Origin: Synechococcus sp. HJ21-Hayes
GTDB lineage: Bacteria > Cyanobacteriota > Cyanobacteriia > PCC-6307 > Cyanobiaceae
Assembly (NCBI RefSeq): GCF_024345835.1
Contig: NZ_JAGQBW010000002.1
Span: 62,001-126,000 of the forward strand
Reading direction: 5' to 3'
Length of the DNA stretch: 64,000 nucleotides
The notes beneath the pieces were generated by a model that was not told the DNA's origin, made no database searches, and saw only the letters and a list, made by a program, of their open reading frames with translations. Both the position numbers and the translations under genes were made by a program. Each line of letters starts with the position of its first letter. The first letter of the stretch is position 1. Positions 33,036 through 42,237 of this stretch are shown here, piece after piece.

Positions 33036-34448
33036 TCAGTTGACGTCGAGCTTGTCGACGGTGTCGAACTCGAACTTGATTTCCTTCCAGGTCTCGAGGG
33101 CGATGGCCAGCTCGGGGCTGTGCTTCGCGGCTTCCAGAAGGATGTCGCGACCTTCGCGCTCGATTTCGCGACCGGCGTTGCGGGCCTTGACGCAGGCTTC
33201 GAGAGCCACACGGTTGGCAGCAGCACCAGCAGCGGAACCCCAGGGGTGGCCGTGGGTACCACCACCGAACTGCAGCACGGAATCATCGCCGAAGATGCTG
33301 ACCAGTGCGGGCATGTGCCACACGTGGATACCGCCGGAGGCCACGGCGAACACGCCGCCCATGGAACCCCAATCTTGGTCGAAGAAGTTACCGCGGCTGC
33401 GATCTTCGGGAACGAAGGATTCACGCAGTTGGTCGATGTAGCCCAGGGTGGACTGACGATCGCCTTCCAGTTTGCCCACCACGGTACCGGTGTGCAGCTG
33501 GTCACCACCGGAGAGACGCAGGCACTTGGCCAGCACACGGAAGTGGATGCCGTGCTTGGGGTGACGGTCGATCACCGCGTGCATGGCGCGGTGAATGTGC
33601 AGGAGCATGCCGTTCTTACGACACCACTTGGCCAGACCGGTGTTAGCGGTGAAGCCGCCGGTGATGTAGTCGTGCATGATGATGGGCTGGCCCAGTTCTT
33701 TGGCGAACTCGGCGCGCTCATACATCTCCTCGGGGGTCGCTGCCGTGCAGTTGAGGTAGTGACCCTTCTTCTCGCCAGTTTCCTGTTCGGCCAGCTTCAC
33801 AGCTTCGGCAACGAACTCGAAACGGTTCTGCCAGCGCTGGAAGGGCTGCGAGTTGATGTTCTCGTCGTCCTTGGTGAAGTCGAGACCGCCACGCAGGCAC
33901 TCGTACACCACACGGCCGTAGTTCTTACCGCTCAGGCCGAGCTTCGGCTTGATGGTGCAACCCAGCAGGGGACGGCCGTACTTGTTCATGCGGTCGCGCT
34001 CGACCTGGATGCCGTTCGGGGGACCCATGCAGGTCTTGATGAAGGCAAGCGGGAAGCGGATGTCTTCCAGGCGCAGGTGGCGCAGGGCCTTGAAGCCGAA
34101 CACGTTGCCGACCAGGGAGGTCAGAACGTTGGTGATGGAGCCTTCCTCGAACAGGTCGAGGGGATAGGCGATGAAGGCATAGAAGGCTTCCTTGTCGCCA
34201 GGAACGTCTTCGATGCGGTAGCAACGGCCCTTGTAGAAGTCGAGGTCGGTGAGGAGCTCGGACCACACAGTGGACCAGGTACCGGTGGAGGATTCAGCAG
34301 CCACAGCAGCGGCTACTTCCTCGCGGGGCACACCTTCCTGGCCGGTGCACTTAAAGCACGCGAGCAGGTCGGAATCGAGGGGAACGTAATCAGGAGTCCA
34401 ATACGTGTCGCGGTACTCCTTGACCCCAGCGTCGTACTTCTTTGCCAT
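33036..34448 (-). CDS. cbbL: Rubisco large subunit, form IA
   Basis: The 470-residue enzyme carboxylates RuBP. The active-site pieces include [28 protein letters not shown] with the carbamylated Lys, [12 protein letters not shown] and the loop 6 region [11 protein letters not shown]. The sequence is the proteobacterial-type form IA found in alpha-cyanobacteria, not form IB. It is preceded by GGAG seven bases before the ATG. csoS1 lies 71 bases upstream and cbbS downstream. Confidence 0.98.
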   Translation of the reverse strand: MAKKYDAGVKEYRDTYWTPDYVPLDSDLLACFKCTGQEGVPREEVAAAVAAESSTGTWSTVWSELLTDLDFYKGRCYRIEDVPGDKEAFYAFIAYPLDLFEEGSITNVLTSLVGNVFGFKALRHLRLEDIRFPLAFIKTCMGPPNGIQVERDRMNKYGRPLLGCTIKPKLGLSGKNYGRVVYECLRGGLDFTKDDENINSQPFQRWQNRFEFVAEAVKLAEQETGEKKGHYLNCTAATPEEMYERAEFAKELGQPIIMHDYITGGFTANTGLAKWCRKNGMLLHIHRAMHAVIDRHPKHGIHFRVLAKCLRLSGGDQLHTGTVVGKLEGDRQSTLGYIDQLRESFVPEDRSRGNFFDQDWGSMGGVFAVASGGIHVWHMPALVSIFGDDSVLQFGGGTHGHPWGSAAGAAANRVALEACVKARNAGREIEREGRDILLEAAKHSPELAIALETWKEIKFEFDTVDKLDVN

Positions 34449-34519
34449 GGAGAATCTCCGGGTGGGTTCGGGAAAAAGAATCAGAGAGTTGAGCGGCCGT
34501 CAGCGGCGTGACTCAGTGC

Positions 34520-34834
34520 TCAGTCCTTGGAACCCACGAAGCCGGCGCTGCTGTTCAGAGCAGGCTCCACTTCACGGTGGGGGCGGGCAATGATGTGAGC
34601 AGCCACCAGGCCATCACCCACACGCTCGCAGGCATCAGCGCCGGCGCGAACGGCAGCGTTCACAGCGCCGGTTTCGCCGCGGACCAGAACGGTCACGTAA
34701 CCGCCGCCCACGAATTCGCGACCGATCAGGCGCACTTCGGCGGCCTTGGTCATCGCGTCAGCGGCTTCGATCGCGGGCACGAGACCCCGGGTCTCGATCA
34801 TGCCGAGGGCGATGCCCATGGTTTCGTTAGCCAT
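34520..34834 (-). CDS. csoS1: Carboxysome shell hexamer CsoS1 (CsoS1A type)
   Basis: The protein has 104 residues from ATG 34834, which has AGGAG upstream. A single BMC domain, MGIALGMIETRGLVPAIEAADAM...VAAHIIARPHREVEPAL, forms hexamers that tile the shell facets, with a pore passing bicarbonate and RuBP. It is the first gene of the cso operon. The BMC core is almost the same as in CsoS1E at 27037. Confidence 0.96.
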   Translation of the reverse strand: MANETMGIALGMIETRGLVPAIEAADAMTKAAEVRLIGREFVGGGYVTVLVRGETGAVNAAVRAGADACERVGDGLVAAHIIARPHREVEPALNSSAGFVGSKD

Positions 34835-35038
34835 TACCTGCTCCTGGAGGAGGGGTGGAATGTTCGCCTGCAACCATGGTCGCCAGGCGATCCTCCCGTC
34901 AAGCCATTGGGGCCTGCCTGGCCATCACCGTCTGTGCACCCATTGATAAGCGGTGCTCATTGGTGCATTACAAAACTTTGGGGATGCTTGTTGTCGGCCC
35001 CAAAACCGTCGCTGGATCTGTCAACGGGGACACCGACA
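34835..35038 (-). promoter_or_regulatory. Leader and promoter region of the carboxysome operon
   Basis: These 204 bases lie between sbtB and csoS1. On the minus strand the strongest single element is the csoS1 ribosome-binding site (CCTCCTCCAGGAG). A TTGACA occurs near 35020, with no convincing -10 at the right distance. Similar TGCACC-type ends occur on both sides of a TTATCAAT near 34940-34970, which could be a weak LysR-type site. No specific regulator can be assigned. Confidence 0.4.
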
Positions 35039-35320
35039 TCAAAGGGGTTCAGCCTCAGACACGTACGCCACGCCACCGTAGTAATCCAGCAGGGGCTGGA
35101 TGCCCTCCCGCAGTTTCGCCAGGATCGAGGCCTCGCAGAAAATGATCACGTGGGCGTTGGCCCCGAGGCCGCTGAACTCCATCGCCTCCGACACGGAGCC
35201 ATGGGGACCCTTGCCGGTGACGTGCTTCATCACCGAGTAGCCCGGGGCGCCGGCGGCATCAATGGCCTTGATCACGGAATCCAGCTCCCGCTCACTGAGG
35301 ATCAGATCAACGCGTTTCAT
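35039..35320 (-). CDS. sbtB2: PII-like SbtB paralogue paired with the carboxysome-linked SbtA
   Basis: The 93-residue PII-fold protein has MKRVDLILSERELDSVIKAID, a T-loop-like segment KHVTGKGPHGSVSEAM and a C-terminal REGIQPLLDYYGGVAYVSEAE. SbtB proteins bind adenine nucleotides, including cAMP, and block their cognate SbtA. The stop of the adjacent sbtA is four bases away, so the pair is one transcription unit. It is clearly diverged from the second SbtB at 56374. Confidence 0.85.
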   Translation of the reverse strand: MKRVDLILSERELDSVIKAIDAAGAPGYSVMKHVTGKGPHGSVSEAMEFSGLGANAHVIIFCEASILAKLREGIQPLLDYYGGVAYVSEAEPL

Positions 35321-35324
35321 CAGC

Positions 35325-36326
35325 TCAGCCCGCAGCGGGGAGGAGTTTGTTCACCAGCGCCATGTAGAGGGGAATCCCCACAATGATGTTGAACGGGAAG
35401 GTGACCCCCAGCGCGGAGGAGATGTAGAGGCTGGGATTGGCCTCGGGCACAGTCATGCGCATGGCCGCAGGAACTGCGATGTAGGAGGCGCTGGCGCACA
35501 GCACCACAAACAGCAGGCCGTTGCCGGGGCTGAGCTGCAGGCCTCGGGCGATCAGAGCCCCCACCACGGCGTTGAACAGGGGCATCAACACCGAAAACGT
35601 AATCAGAAAAGTGCCAGCCCGCCGCAGGTCACTCAGTCTTTGGGCAGCCACGATGCCCATGTCCAACAGGAAAAAACTCAGGGCTCCATAGAAGAGCTTG
35701 TCGGTGAAGGGGAGCATCTTTTCGGCGCTTGCCGGGCTGTAAGCCGACACCAGCACCCCGATCACCAGGCTGCCCACCAGCAGAAACACGGAACTGTTGA
35801 GGAAGGCTTCGTTGAGCACGGATCCCCAACGCATCCCCTTGGCATCCGGTCGCTGCTGCTGCTGTGGGGCCGCGAGCTTCACCAGTAGCAAGCCCACAAT
35901 GATCGCCGGCGACTCCATCAGGGCCAGGGCCGCCACCATGAAGCCGTCATAGGTGATCTTCTGGGTTTCCAGGAAGCTCTGGGCGGTGATGAAGGTCACC
36001 GCGCTGATCGAGCCGTAGGTGGCGGCAATGGCGGCCGCATTGAAGCTGTCGAACTTCAGCTTCAAGGCCAGGAAGCTGTAGAGCGGCACCGCCAGGGACA
36101 TCGCCACAGCGGCCGCAATGGTGGGAAGCACTTGGCCCCCCAAGCCGCTGTGGGCGAGTTCCAGGCCCCCTTTGAAGCCGATGGCGAGCAAGAGATAGAG
36201 CGAAAACAGCTTCGGCAGGGGCGCCGGAATCTCCAGATCGGAGCCCACCAGCACGGCAATGACGCCGAGAAAAAAGAACAGCACCGGCGGTGTGAGCAGG
36301 TTCTGCAGAACCAGGCTGGTCTCCAT
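35325..36326 (-). CDS. sbtA2: SbtA-family bicarbonate transporter (divergent, DUF897 type)
   Basis: The 333-residue membrane protein has about ten helices in two inverted halves. Recognisable segments are ETSLVLQNLLTPPVLFFFLGVIAVLVGSDLEIP, AIAATYGSISAVTFITAQ and the C-terminal MRMTVPEANPSLYISSALGVTFPFNIIVGIPLY. It belongs to the SbtA superfamily of Na+-dependent bicarbonate carriers but differs widely from the canonical SbtA at 56724. The [10 protein letters not shown] segment of canonical SbtA is replaced. Placement just upstream of csoS1 suggests that it feeds the carboxysome; transport has not been shown from sequence. Confidence 0.82.
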   Translation of the reverse strand: METSLVLQNLLTPPVLFFFLGVIAVLVGSDLEIPAPLPKLFSLYLLLAIGFKGGLELAHSGLGGQVLPTIAAAVAMSLAVPLYSFLALKLKFDSFNAAAIAATYGSISAVTFITAQSFLETQKITYDGFMVAALALMESPAIIVGLLLVKLAAPQQQQRPDAKGMRWGSVLNEAFLNSSVFLLVGSLVIGVLVSAYSPASAEKMLPFTDKLFYGALSFFLLDMGIVAAQRLSDLRRAGTFLITFSVLMPLFNAVVGALIARGLQLSPGNGLLFVVLCASASYIAVPAAMRMTVPEANPSLYISSALGVTFPFNIIVGIPLYMALVNKLLPAAG

Positions 36327-36528
36327 GGTTCGCCCGGCACCTCAGGTCCCTTCACCCTACGTGTGCTGGCCTGTGATGTCTGTTGCTGCGCACATGCGGC
36401 ACCCCACCCGTTGCTCTCCCTGCCGGACCTGCCTACGGTTCGCCCGAGGCAGGCACCCCTGGAGCTTTTCGGGGGGTGGAATGTTCAACCCAGCCTGCCT
36501 CCCCCCTCCAGTCTCGCCATTGGCGACA

Positions 36529-37146
36529 ATGGCGGGGCAATTGAATCGCGACGTGCAAGGGCAGCTGCAGCCTCCCGTTCTGGTGATCGCCAGTGGCAAC
36601 GCCTACAAGGTGTCTGAGATCGGCGCCATGCTCGATGCTGTGGCTCTGCAGGTGCGGCAGCAGCCCGAAGGGCTCGAGATTGAGGAAACCGGCAGCACCT
36701 ATCTCGAAAACGCCCGCCTGAAAGCGGAAACGGTGGCCAAGCTCACTGGCCAGTGGGCCTTGGCGGACGACTCCGGCCTGGAAGTGGATGCATTGGCCGG
36801 CGCCCCGGGGTTGTATTCCGCCCGCTACGCCCCCACCGATCACGAGCGGATCCACCGGCTCCTGCAGGCACTGGGCTCCACCCCTTACCGAAGCGCCAGT
36901 TTCAACAGTGCCATGGCCCTGGCCGATCCCAGTGGCATCACCGTGCTGGAGGCGCAGGGCATCTGCCGCGGCGAGATCCTCACCGCACCGGATGGCCATG
37001 GCGGTGGGTATGACCCGATTTTCTGGGTGCGGGAAGCCGGGATGACCTATGCGCGCATGTCCCGACACCTCAAGGACAAACTTGGCAGCCGTGGCAAGGC
37101 GGCTCGCGCCCTAGCCCCAGGCCTGCGCCAGCTGCTGGGGGTCTAG
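36529..37146 (+). CDS. rdgB: XTP/dITP diphosphatase (RdgB/HAM1)
   Basis: The protein has 205 residues from ATG 36529. It shows LVIASGNAYKVSEI, ENARLKAETVAKLTG, ADDSGLEVDALAGAPGLYSARYA and GGYDPIFWV, all hallmarks of RdgB. It removes non-canonical purine nucleotides before they enter DNA or RNA. The longer open frame from 36259 was rejected because homology starts near 36570. Proximity to carboxysome genes is known in other alpha-cyanobacteria but has no obvious functional reason. Confidence 0.93.
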   Translation: MAGQLNRDVQGQLQPPVLVIASGNAYKVSEIGAMLDAVALQVRQQPEGLEIEETGSTYLENARLKAETVAKLTGQWALADDSGLEVDALAGAPGLYSARYAPTDHERIHRLLQALGSTPYRSASFNSAMALADPSGITVLEAQGICRGEILTAPDGHGGGYDPIFWVREAGMTYARMSRHLKDKLGSRGKAARALAPGLRQLLGV

Positions 37147-37150
37147 GCGC

Positions 37151-37948
37151 TCAGGCTTTGGCGCGTCGGTTCACCATGTCCACCGCGCGCATGGCGGCGG
37201 CGGCAGCCTCTTCCACATCACCCTCACGGCCCGCCAGGGTGAGACGACCAAAGGCGCCCACAGCCTTCACGTCCACGATGGTGATATTGGAGGCCTTTTC
37301 CGCTTCATTGGCGGCGATCAGCACGTAGCCGGCTGGCTCCGTTTCCAGGATGAACATGCTCATCCCCGACTGGATCATTGAGCCACGGCGGTTCTGGCGG
37401 TTGATCAGCACCGCGTGGTCGGGGGTGATGGCGCGGATGATCTCGGTCCAGCTCACCTCGCAGCGGCTCCGCTGCTCCACCCGGCTGCCGATGGCCTCGA
37501 GCACCACATCGCCCGAGTGGAGCACGTTGCTCTGGTCGCGGTGGTAGAGGGCCAGGGAACCAAAGGCCCGCTCCACGATCATCTGGCCCAGCCGCACCGT
37601 GCTGGCCTTGAGGGCAATGTCGGTCACCCGGTGCACCGCCATGCCGGGGGACACCTCCAGCCAGAGGCAGGCATCGCCGGGGATGGGCAGGAAGCCCTGG
37701 CTCACCGTGCCCATGTAGGCCGCCAGCTGGGGTTGCAGCGAATCGAGAAACACATAGGTGCGCAACTCGATGGACTGCACCTGGCTGGACTGGCGGGCCA
37801 GGCGTGAACCCTCGCTGTCCGTGGTGATCACGCAGCTGGCCGCCGATGGCTGTAGGACATCGAGGCTGGAGCCGCTGCCGCTGAAACCCAGGTCGGTTCC
37901 GGTGATCTGCACGGAACGCGCGCGTTGCCTGGGGGATCGATCAGCCAA
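37151..37948 (-). CDS. csoS1D: Tandem-BMC carboxysome shell protein CsoS1D
   Basis: The protein has 265 residues if it starts at TTG 37948, which has AGGGAG upstream. It has two fused BMC domains after about 45 variable residues: [30 protein letters not shown] in the first and [42 protein letters not shown] in the second. Double-layer trimers of CsoS1D have a gated large pore for RuBP and other metabolites. The open frame extends far upstream to 38533, but that part is not BMC-like and overlaps another gene. A GTG near 37914 is the other possible start. Confidence 0.9.
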   Translation of the reverse strand: MADRSPRQRARSVQITGTDLGFSGSGSSLDVLQPSAASCVITTDSEGSRLARQSSQVQSIELRTYVFLDSLQPQLAAYMGTVSQGFLPIPGDACLWLEVSPGMAVHRVTDIALKASTVRLGQMIVERAFGSLALYHRDQSNVLHSGDVVLEAIGSRVEQRSRCEVSWTEIIRAITPDHAVLINRQNRRGSMIQSGMSMFILETEPAGYVLIAANEAEKASNITIVDVKAVGAFGRLTLAGREGDVEEAAAAAMRAVDMVNRRAKA

Positions 37949-38117
37949 GGAAAGGGTGCGCTCCCTGCGGACGTTGAGGTCGTTGTCCTCAGCGGTCCAG
38001 CTGAAGGAGCCCGGCGATCTTAACGCTCTGTCCCGGTAGGCCCCTCTGATCCCGCCCCTGCGCTTGCGAGGCCGGGGATGGACCGGTACCTTCCAGCCAT
38101 TCCTCGCCAACCTGCCC

Positions 38118-38558
38118 GTGGCCGCCAAGCGCTCTGCCTCCAACGCTTCCGCCAAGGCCAGCACCCCCCTGGAGCAGGAGAGCGGCCAGGATTTCGGCGG
38201 TGTTAAGCCGGAGCAGGCCCTGGCCCTGGTGGGCATGGGCCTGATGCAGAAGATGGCGGCCAACGGCGAGCTCCCCTGGGTGTGGAACGATTCCGAAGAT
38301 GGCGGCCCGTGCGACACGGCCGCCCTGCGCCACCGGTTGGAGCTCACCCAATTGGCCCTCCAGACCGGCGCTCCCCTCAGCACCGCTGAGGTGACGTACC
38401 TGATGGGGGCCCGACCCGGCGCCGCCCTGGTGGAGCGCGGGGGTCTCAAGGCGCGGCGGGTGAGCCGCAATGTCTGGAAGCTCAGCCAGGCCAGCGGCGG
38501 CAGCGGCGAGGTGGCGAGCTTCGCCAGCTTCAACGACGGTCGTCGCCGCTTTGCCTGA
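38118..38558 (+). CDS. Conserved hypothetical protein beside csoS1D
   Basis: The protein has 146 residues from GTG 38118; an ATG 18 codons upstream is an alternative. The first 40 residues are basic and Ser/Ala-rich, probably disordered. The rest has helical segments ([55 protein letters not shown]) that could form a small DNA-binding-like fold ending [11 protein letters not shown] do not recognise a family. It is divergent from csoS1D and 240 bases upstream of ndhF3. Confidence 0.6.
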   Translation: MAAKRSASNASAKASTPLEQESGQDFGGVKPEQALALVGMGLMQKMAANGELPWVWNDSEDGGPCDTAALRHRLELTQLALQTGAPLSTAEVTYLMGARPGAALVERGGLKARRVSRNVWKLSQASGGSGEVASFASFNDGRRRFA

Positions 38559-38797
38559 GCTCAGGGCATCTCACCGCCAGTTGATCAGGGCCAGCAACCG
38601 CAGATCTGCCGCACCTTTGGGCTACACCCATAAGTGGGCCTTGCCGGGGGCATAGGTAAGACCTGTTGCTGGCGGCACCCAATGGGCTTCTGGGGTTTCT
38701 ACCGTTCGCGCCACGTCGGAGGTCCGGCGCCTTCCGATTCCCTCCGGTGGCGTTGGTTCCAACGGTTTCTCCGTTGCCCCTTTTGCTCTGATTGCCG

Positions 38798-40675
38798 ATG
38801 ACCGTTTCTCTGATTGAGACGGCCTGGTTGGTGCCTCTTTATCCCCTCGTGGGAGCCCTGGCGAGCCTGCTGTGGTCGCCAGGATTGATCGCCCGCACTG
38901 GCCCCCGGCCCTCCGGCTACATCAACCTGCTGATGGTGGCCATCGCCTTTGGCCACAGTTTTCTGGCGCTGCTGGGGCTGAATGGCAATTCCGCTGCCGG
39001 TGCCGCTGCCCTCTATGCCCCGCCCAGCTTCAGCTGGACCTGGCTGAACACCGCAGGCCTGCGCATCGGCTTCGATGGTCTGGTGACCGAGCCGGCTTTG
39101 ATCGCCATGACGGTGATCACCGGCCTGCACGTGCTTGTGCAGATCTATTCGATCGCCTATCTGGAGATGGACTGGGGTTGGCCCCGCTTCTTCGGTGGGC
39201 TGAGCTTTTTTGAGGCGGGCCTCTGCGGCCTGATGCTCACCGACTCGGTGTTCTTCAGCTACGTGCTGCTGGAGCTGCTCACGGTGGGCACCTACCTGAT
39301 CGTGGGCACCTGGTACAACCAGCCCCTGGTGGTGAAGGGGGCTCGCGATGCCTTCCTCACCAAGCGCATTGGCGACCTGATCCTGCTGGCTGGTGTGATT
39401 GCCCTGCTGCCGGTCACCGGCACCTGGAACTTCCACGGTCTGCAGGCCTGGGCCGCGGATCTCACTAACAACGGCCAGGCGCTCCCCCCAGGCTTCCAGT
39501 TCATCCTTCTGGCTTTGATTGCCGGTCCGATGGGCAAATGCGCCCAGATCCCCCTGCACCTGTGGCTGGATGAGGCCATGGAGAGCCCGCTGCCCTCCAC
39601 GGTGCTACGCAACTCGGTGGTGGTGCTAGGCGGCGCCTGGGTGCTGCTGCGACTGGAGCCGCTGATTGAGCTGAGCCCCCTGGTGCAAGGAGTTCTGGTG
39701 GTGGTGGGCGGCACCACGGCCCTGGTGGCGGCCTTGATCGCCCTGGGCCAGATCGATGTGAAGCGCGCCCTCAGCTTCCTGGTGAGCAGCTGGCTGGGTC
39801 TGCTGTTTGTGGCGGTGGGTCTGGGCGGCATCACCGTGGCCGACCACCTGCTGCTCGTCTACCCCCTGCCCATGGCGCTGCTGTTGATGGCGGTGGGCAC
39901 GGTGGTGATCAGCAATGTCACCCAGGACCTCACCCAGCTGGGTGGTTTGTGGAGTCGTCGGCCGCTCATGGGGTTGGCCTTCCTGGCCGGTGCTGCCGGG
40001 CTGATGGGGCTGCCTCCGTTTGGCGGCTTTGCGGCCCTGCGGGAGCTGCTGGCTCTGGTGGCGGCCAGCCCCCTACCCCTGGTGTTGGGCGGTCTGGTGC
40101 TGATCACCAATGCCCTGATCAGTGCCTCGCTGATGCGGGTGTTCGGCTTGATCTGGGGCGGTGTGCCCACCCCCTTCACGGCCCGCTCAGCCGAGGTGCT
40201 CTGGTTGATGGTGTTGCCCACCCTGGTGTTGATGGGGTTGGTGCTGCATATTCCCCAGCTGCTGGTGCATATCGGGGTGTACCAGCTCACCCCCCTGCCC
40301 GGCTGGGGCCCCTGGGGCGTGCCGCTGTTGCTCTCCACCCTGGTGGGGGCAGGCAGTTCGGCTTTCTTCTACCTGCGGCCCCACCCCCTGGCCGAGCTGC
40401 CCGCAGGCCTCGGCGGCCTGCAGCACTGGCTGGCGGAAGACATGCACACCGAGGCCTTCTATCACCGCACCGTGGTGGCCCTGGTGGTTGGCCTGGCCCG
40501 GCTCAGCTCCTGGAGTGATGCCCAGTTGGTGGATGGCTTCAGCAGCGGCACCGGTGGGGCGGCCCTAGCCGGGGCCCGGCGCCTCAGCTTCACCACCTCC
40601 GGCCGCTCCCAGGCCTATGCCCTCACCCTGGTGCTCGGCGTGCTCTTGATGGCCGCATGGCTGTTGGCCCACTGA
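38798..40675 (+). CDS. ndhF3: NAD(P)H-quinone oxidoreductase chain 5 (NdhF3-type)
   Basis: The 625-residue membrane subunit contains GPMGKCAQIPLHLWLDEAMESPLPST with the channel Lys/His residues and a long C-terminal amphipathic region. It is a paralogue of NdhF4 at 24549. It opens ndhF3-ndhD3-cupA-cupS, the gene set of the low-CO2-inducible high-affinity CO2-uptake complex NDH-1MS in other cyanobacteria. ATG 38798 was chosen over TTG 38792. The 239-base region upstream probably carries the low-CO2-responsive promoter, but I could not identify a CcmR site by eye. Confidence 0.93.
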   Translation: MTVSLIETAWLVPLYPLVGALASLLWSPGLIARTGPRPSGYINLLMVAIAFGHSFLALLGLNGNSAAGAAALYAPPSFSWTWLNTAGLRIGFDGLVTEPALIAMTVITGLHVLVQIYSIAYLEMDWGWPRFFGGLSFFEAGLCGLMLTDSVFFSYVLLELLTVGTYLIVGTWYNQPLVVKGARDAFLTKRIGDLILLAGVIALLPVTGTWNFHGLQAWAADLTNNGQALPPGFQFILLALIAGPMGKCAQIPLHLWLDEAMESPLPSTVLRNSVVVLGGAWVLLRLEPLIELSPLVQGVLVVVGGTTALVAALIALGQIDVKRALSFLVSSWLGLLFVAVGLGGITVADHLLLVYPLPMALLLMAVGTVVISNVTQDLTQLGGLWSRRPLMGLAFLAGAAGLMGLPPFGGFAALRELLALVAASPLPLVLGGLVLITNALISASLMRVFGLIWGGVPTPFTARSAEVLWLMVLPTLVLMGLVLHIPQLLVHIGVYQLTPLPGWGPWGVPLLLSTLVGAGSSAFFYLRPHPLAELPAGLGGLQHWLAEDMHTEAFYHRTVVALVVGLARLSSWSDAQLVDGFSSGTGGAALAGARRLSFTTSGRSQAYALTLVLGVLLMAAWLLAH

Positions 40676-40710
40676 TCTCAACGCTGGCCCACTGATTTCG
40701 CTGCTCGACC

Positions 40711-42237
40711 ATGGCTTTGCTGTTGCTGTTTCTCCTGCCCTTGCTGGCGGGAGTACTGATTCCCCTGCTGCCGGAGCGGCCTGGGTTGGCCCGCGGGGCT
40801 GCCCTGGTGGCGCCTGTGCTGCAGCTCATCACCGCCGCCTGGCTCTGGCGCCACCCCCCTGGTGAGCTTGTGGTGGATTGGCTGCCCCGCCTCGGCCTGG
40901 TGCTAGATCTGGGGCTCGATGGCCTGTCGCTGCCCCTGGTGCTGCTCACGGCCCTGCTCACGGCCTTGGCCGTGCTGGCCAGCCCCGAGCAGCAGAGCCG
41001 CCCGCGCCTGTTTTTCTCCTTGATGCTGGCCACCAACCTGGGGCTGGTGGGCTCCTTCTTGGCCCGCAACGCCCTCCTGTTCGTGCTGGCCTACGAGCTG
41101 ACCCTGATCCCCACCACCCTGTTGGTGGCCATCTGGGGTGGCAACCGGCGGGCCGGCGCGGCCATTCGCTTCCTCACCTATGGGGCTGTGTCGGGCTTCG
41201 CCCTGTTGGCGGCGGTGCTGGCCTTTGGCTTGCTCCAGCCTGGCGGCCTGGATTTCAGCTACAGCGCCCTGGCCCACCATCAGCTCACGGAGCCACAACA
41301 GCGTTGGTTGCTGGCCCTGGTGCTACTGGCCTTTGGCTTGAAACTGCCGATCGTGCCCCTGCACGGCTGGCAGCCCTACACCTACAGCCAGGCCCCAACA
41401 CCGGTGGCCATGCTGCTGAGCGGGGCCGTGTCGAAATTGGGGGCCTATGGCCTGCTGCGCTTCGGGGTGGAGTTCCTGCCCGACGCCTGGACCGCCTGGT
41501 CGCCCTGGATTGCCGCCGCCGGCGCCATCAGTGCCATCTACGGCGCCCTCAATGCCATTGCCCAGCTCGACATGCGCCGTTTGGTGGCCTACAGCTCCCT
41601 GGGCCACATGGGCATGTTGTTACTCGCCCTGGCCGCTGCCACACCCCTGAGCCTGCAGGGGGTGATTGCCCAGATGCTGGCCCACGGATTGATCATCGCC
41701 CTGCTCTTCTGCCTGGTGGGGATGATCGAGGCCAAAACCGGCACCACAGCCATTCCGGAACTCTCCGGGTTGCTCAATGCCCAGCGGGGCCTGCCCTTCA
41801 CCCTGGGCCTGATGCTGGTGGCCTTGATGGCGGCCGCCGGTGTGCCTGGCCTGGCGGGCTTTGTGGCGGAATTGCTGGTGTTTGAAGGCAGCTGGCTGGC
41901 GTTCCCGTGGCCCACGCTGGTTTGCCTGATGGCTTCCGGCCTCACTGCGGTGTACTCCGTGAGGCTGTTCAACCGGGTGGGCTTCGGCCGGCTGGATAAC
42001 AGCAAGGCCAACTGGGCCAGCACCACCTGGGCTGAGCGTGCCCCGGCCCTGGTGCTCACAGCCCTGGTGATCGGCGCTGGCCTCTGGCCTGGGGCTCTCA
42101 CCGGTTGGAGCGAAACCAGCACGGCCGCCATCGCCCTGCGCTACACCGATGCGCCGCCGCTGCTCGCCAAGGCCTCTGGTTCCGTCGGCCCCCTGTTCTC
42201 TGCCGTTGTGTTGCCCTCGCCGCTCCTGCCCTCATGA
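40711..42237 (+). CDS. ndhD3: NAD(P)H-quinone oxidoreductase chain 4 (NdhD3-type)
   Basis: The 508-residue membrane subunit has about 14 helices. The key proton-path segments are FVLAYELTLIPTTLLVAIWGG, KLPIVPLHGWQPYTYSQAPTP and YSSLGHMGMLLLALAAATP. The usual FHTWLPDAH of NdhD/NuoM is altered to LHGWQPYTY, a hallmark shift of the CO2-uptake paralogue. It overlaps cupA by four bases (ATGA). Confidence 0.92.
   Translation: MALLLLFLLPLLAGVLIPLLPERPGLARGAALVAPVLQLITAAWLWRHPPGELVVDWLPRLGLVLDLGLDGLSLPLVLLTALLTALAVLASPEQQSRPRLFFSLMLATNLGLVGSFLARNALLFVLAYELTLIPTTLLVAIWGGNRRAGAAIRFLTYGAVSGFALLAAVLAFGLLQPGGLDFSYSALAHHQLTEPQQRWLLALVLLAFGLKLPIVPLHGWQPYTYSQAPTPVAMLLSGAVSKLGAYGLLRFGVEFLPDAWTAWSPWIAAAGAISAIYGALNAIAQLDMRRLVAYSSLGHMGMLLLALAAATPLSLQGVIAQMLAHGLIIALLFCLVGMIEAKTGTTAIPELSGLLNAQRGLPFTLGLMLVALMAAAGVPGLAGFVAELLVFEGSWLAFPWPTLVCLMASGLTAVYSVRLFNRVGFGRLDNSKANWASTTWAERAPALVLTALVIGAGLWPGALTGWSETSTAAIALRYTDAPPLLAKASGSVGPLFSAVVLPSPLLPS

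Noticed and set aside
34852-36486. The 14-mer GGGGTGGAATGTTC occurs both in the csoS1 leader (34852-34865) and upstream of rdgB (36473-36486)
   Set aside because: In 64 kb of GC-rich DNA several shared 14-mers are expected by chance, and the two copies lie in opposite orientation to their genes.
37949-38533. N-terminal extension of the csoS1D frame giving a 460-residue protein
   Set aside because: The extra part is basic, domain-free and antisense to the supported gene at 38118-38558. CsoS1D homologues are about 250-265 residues.
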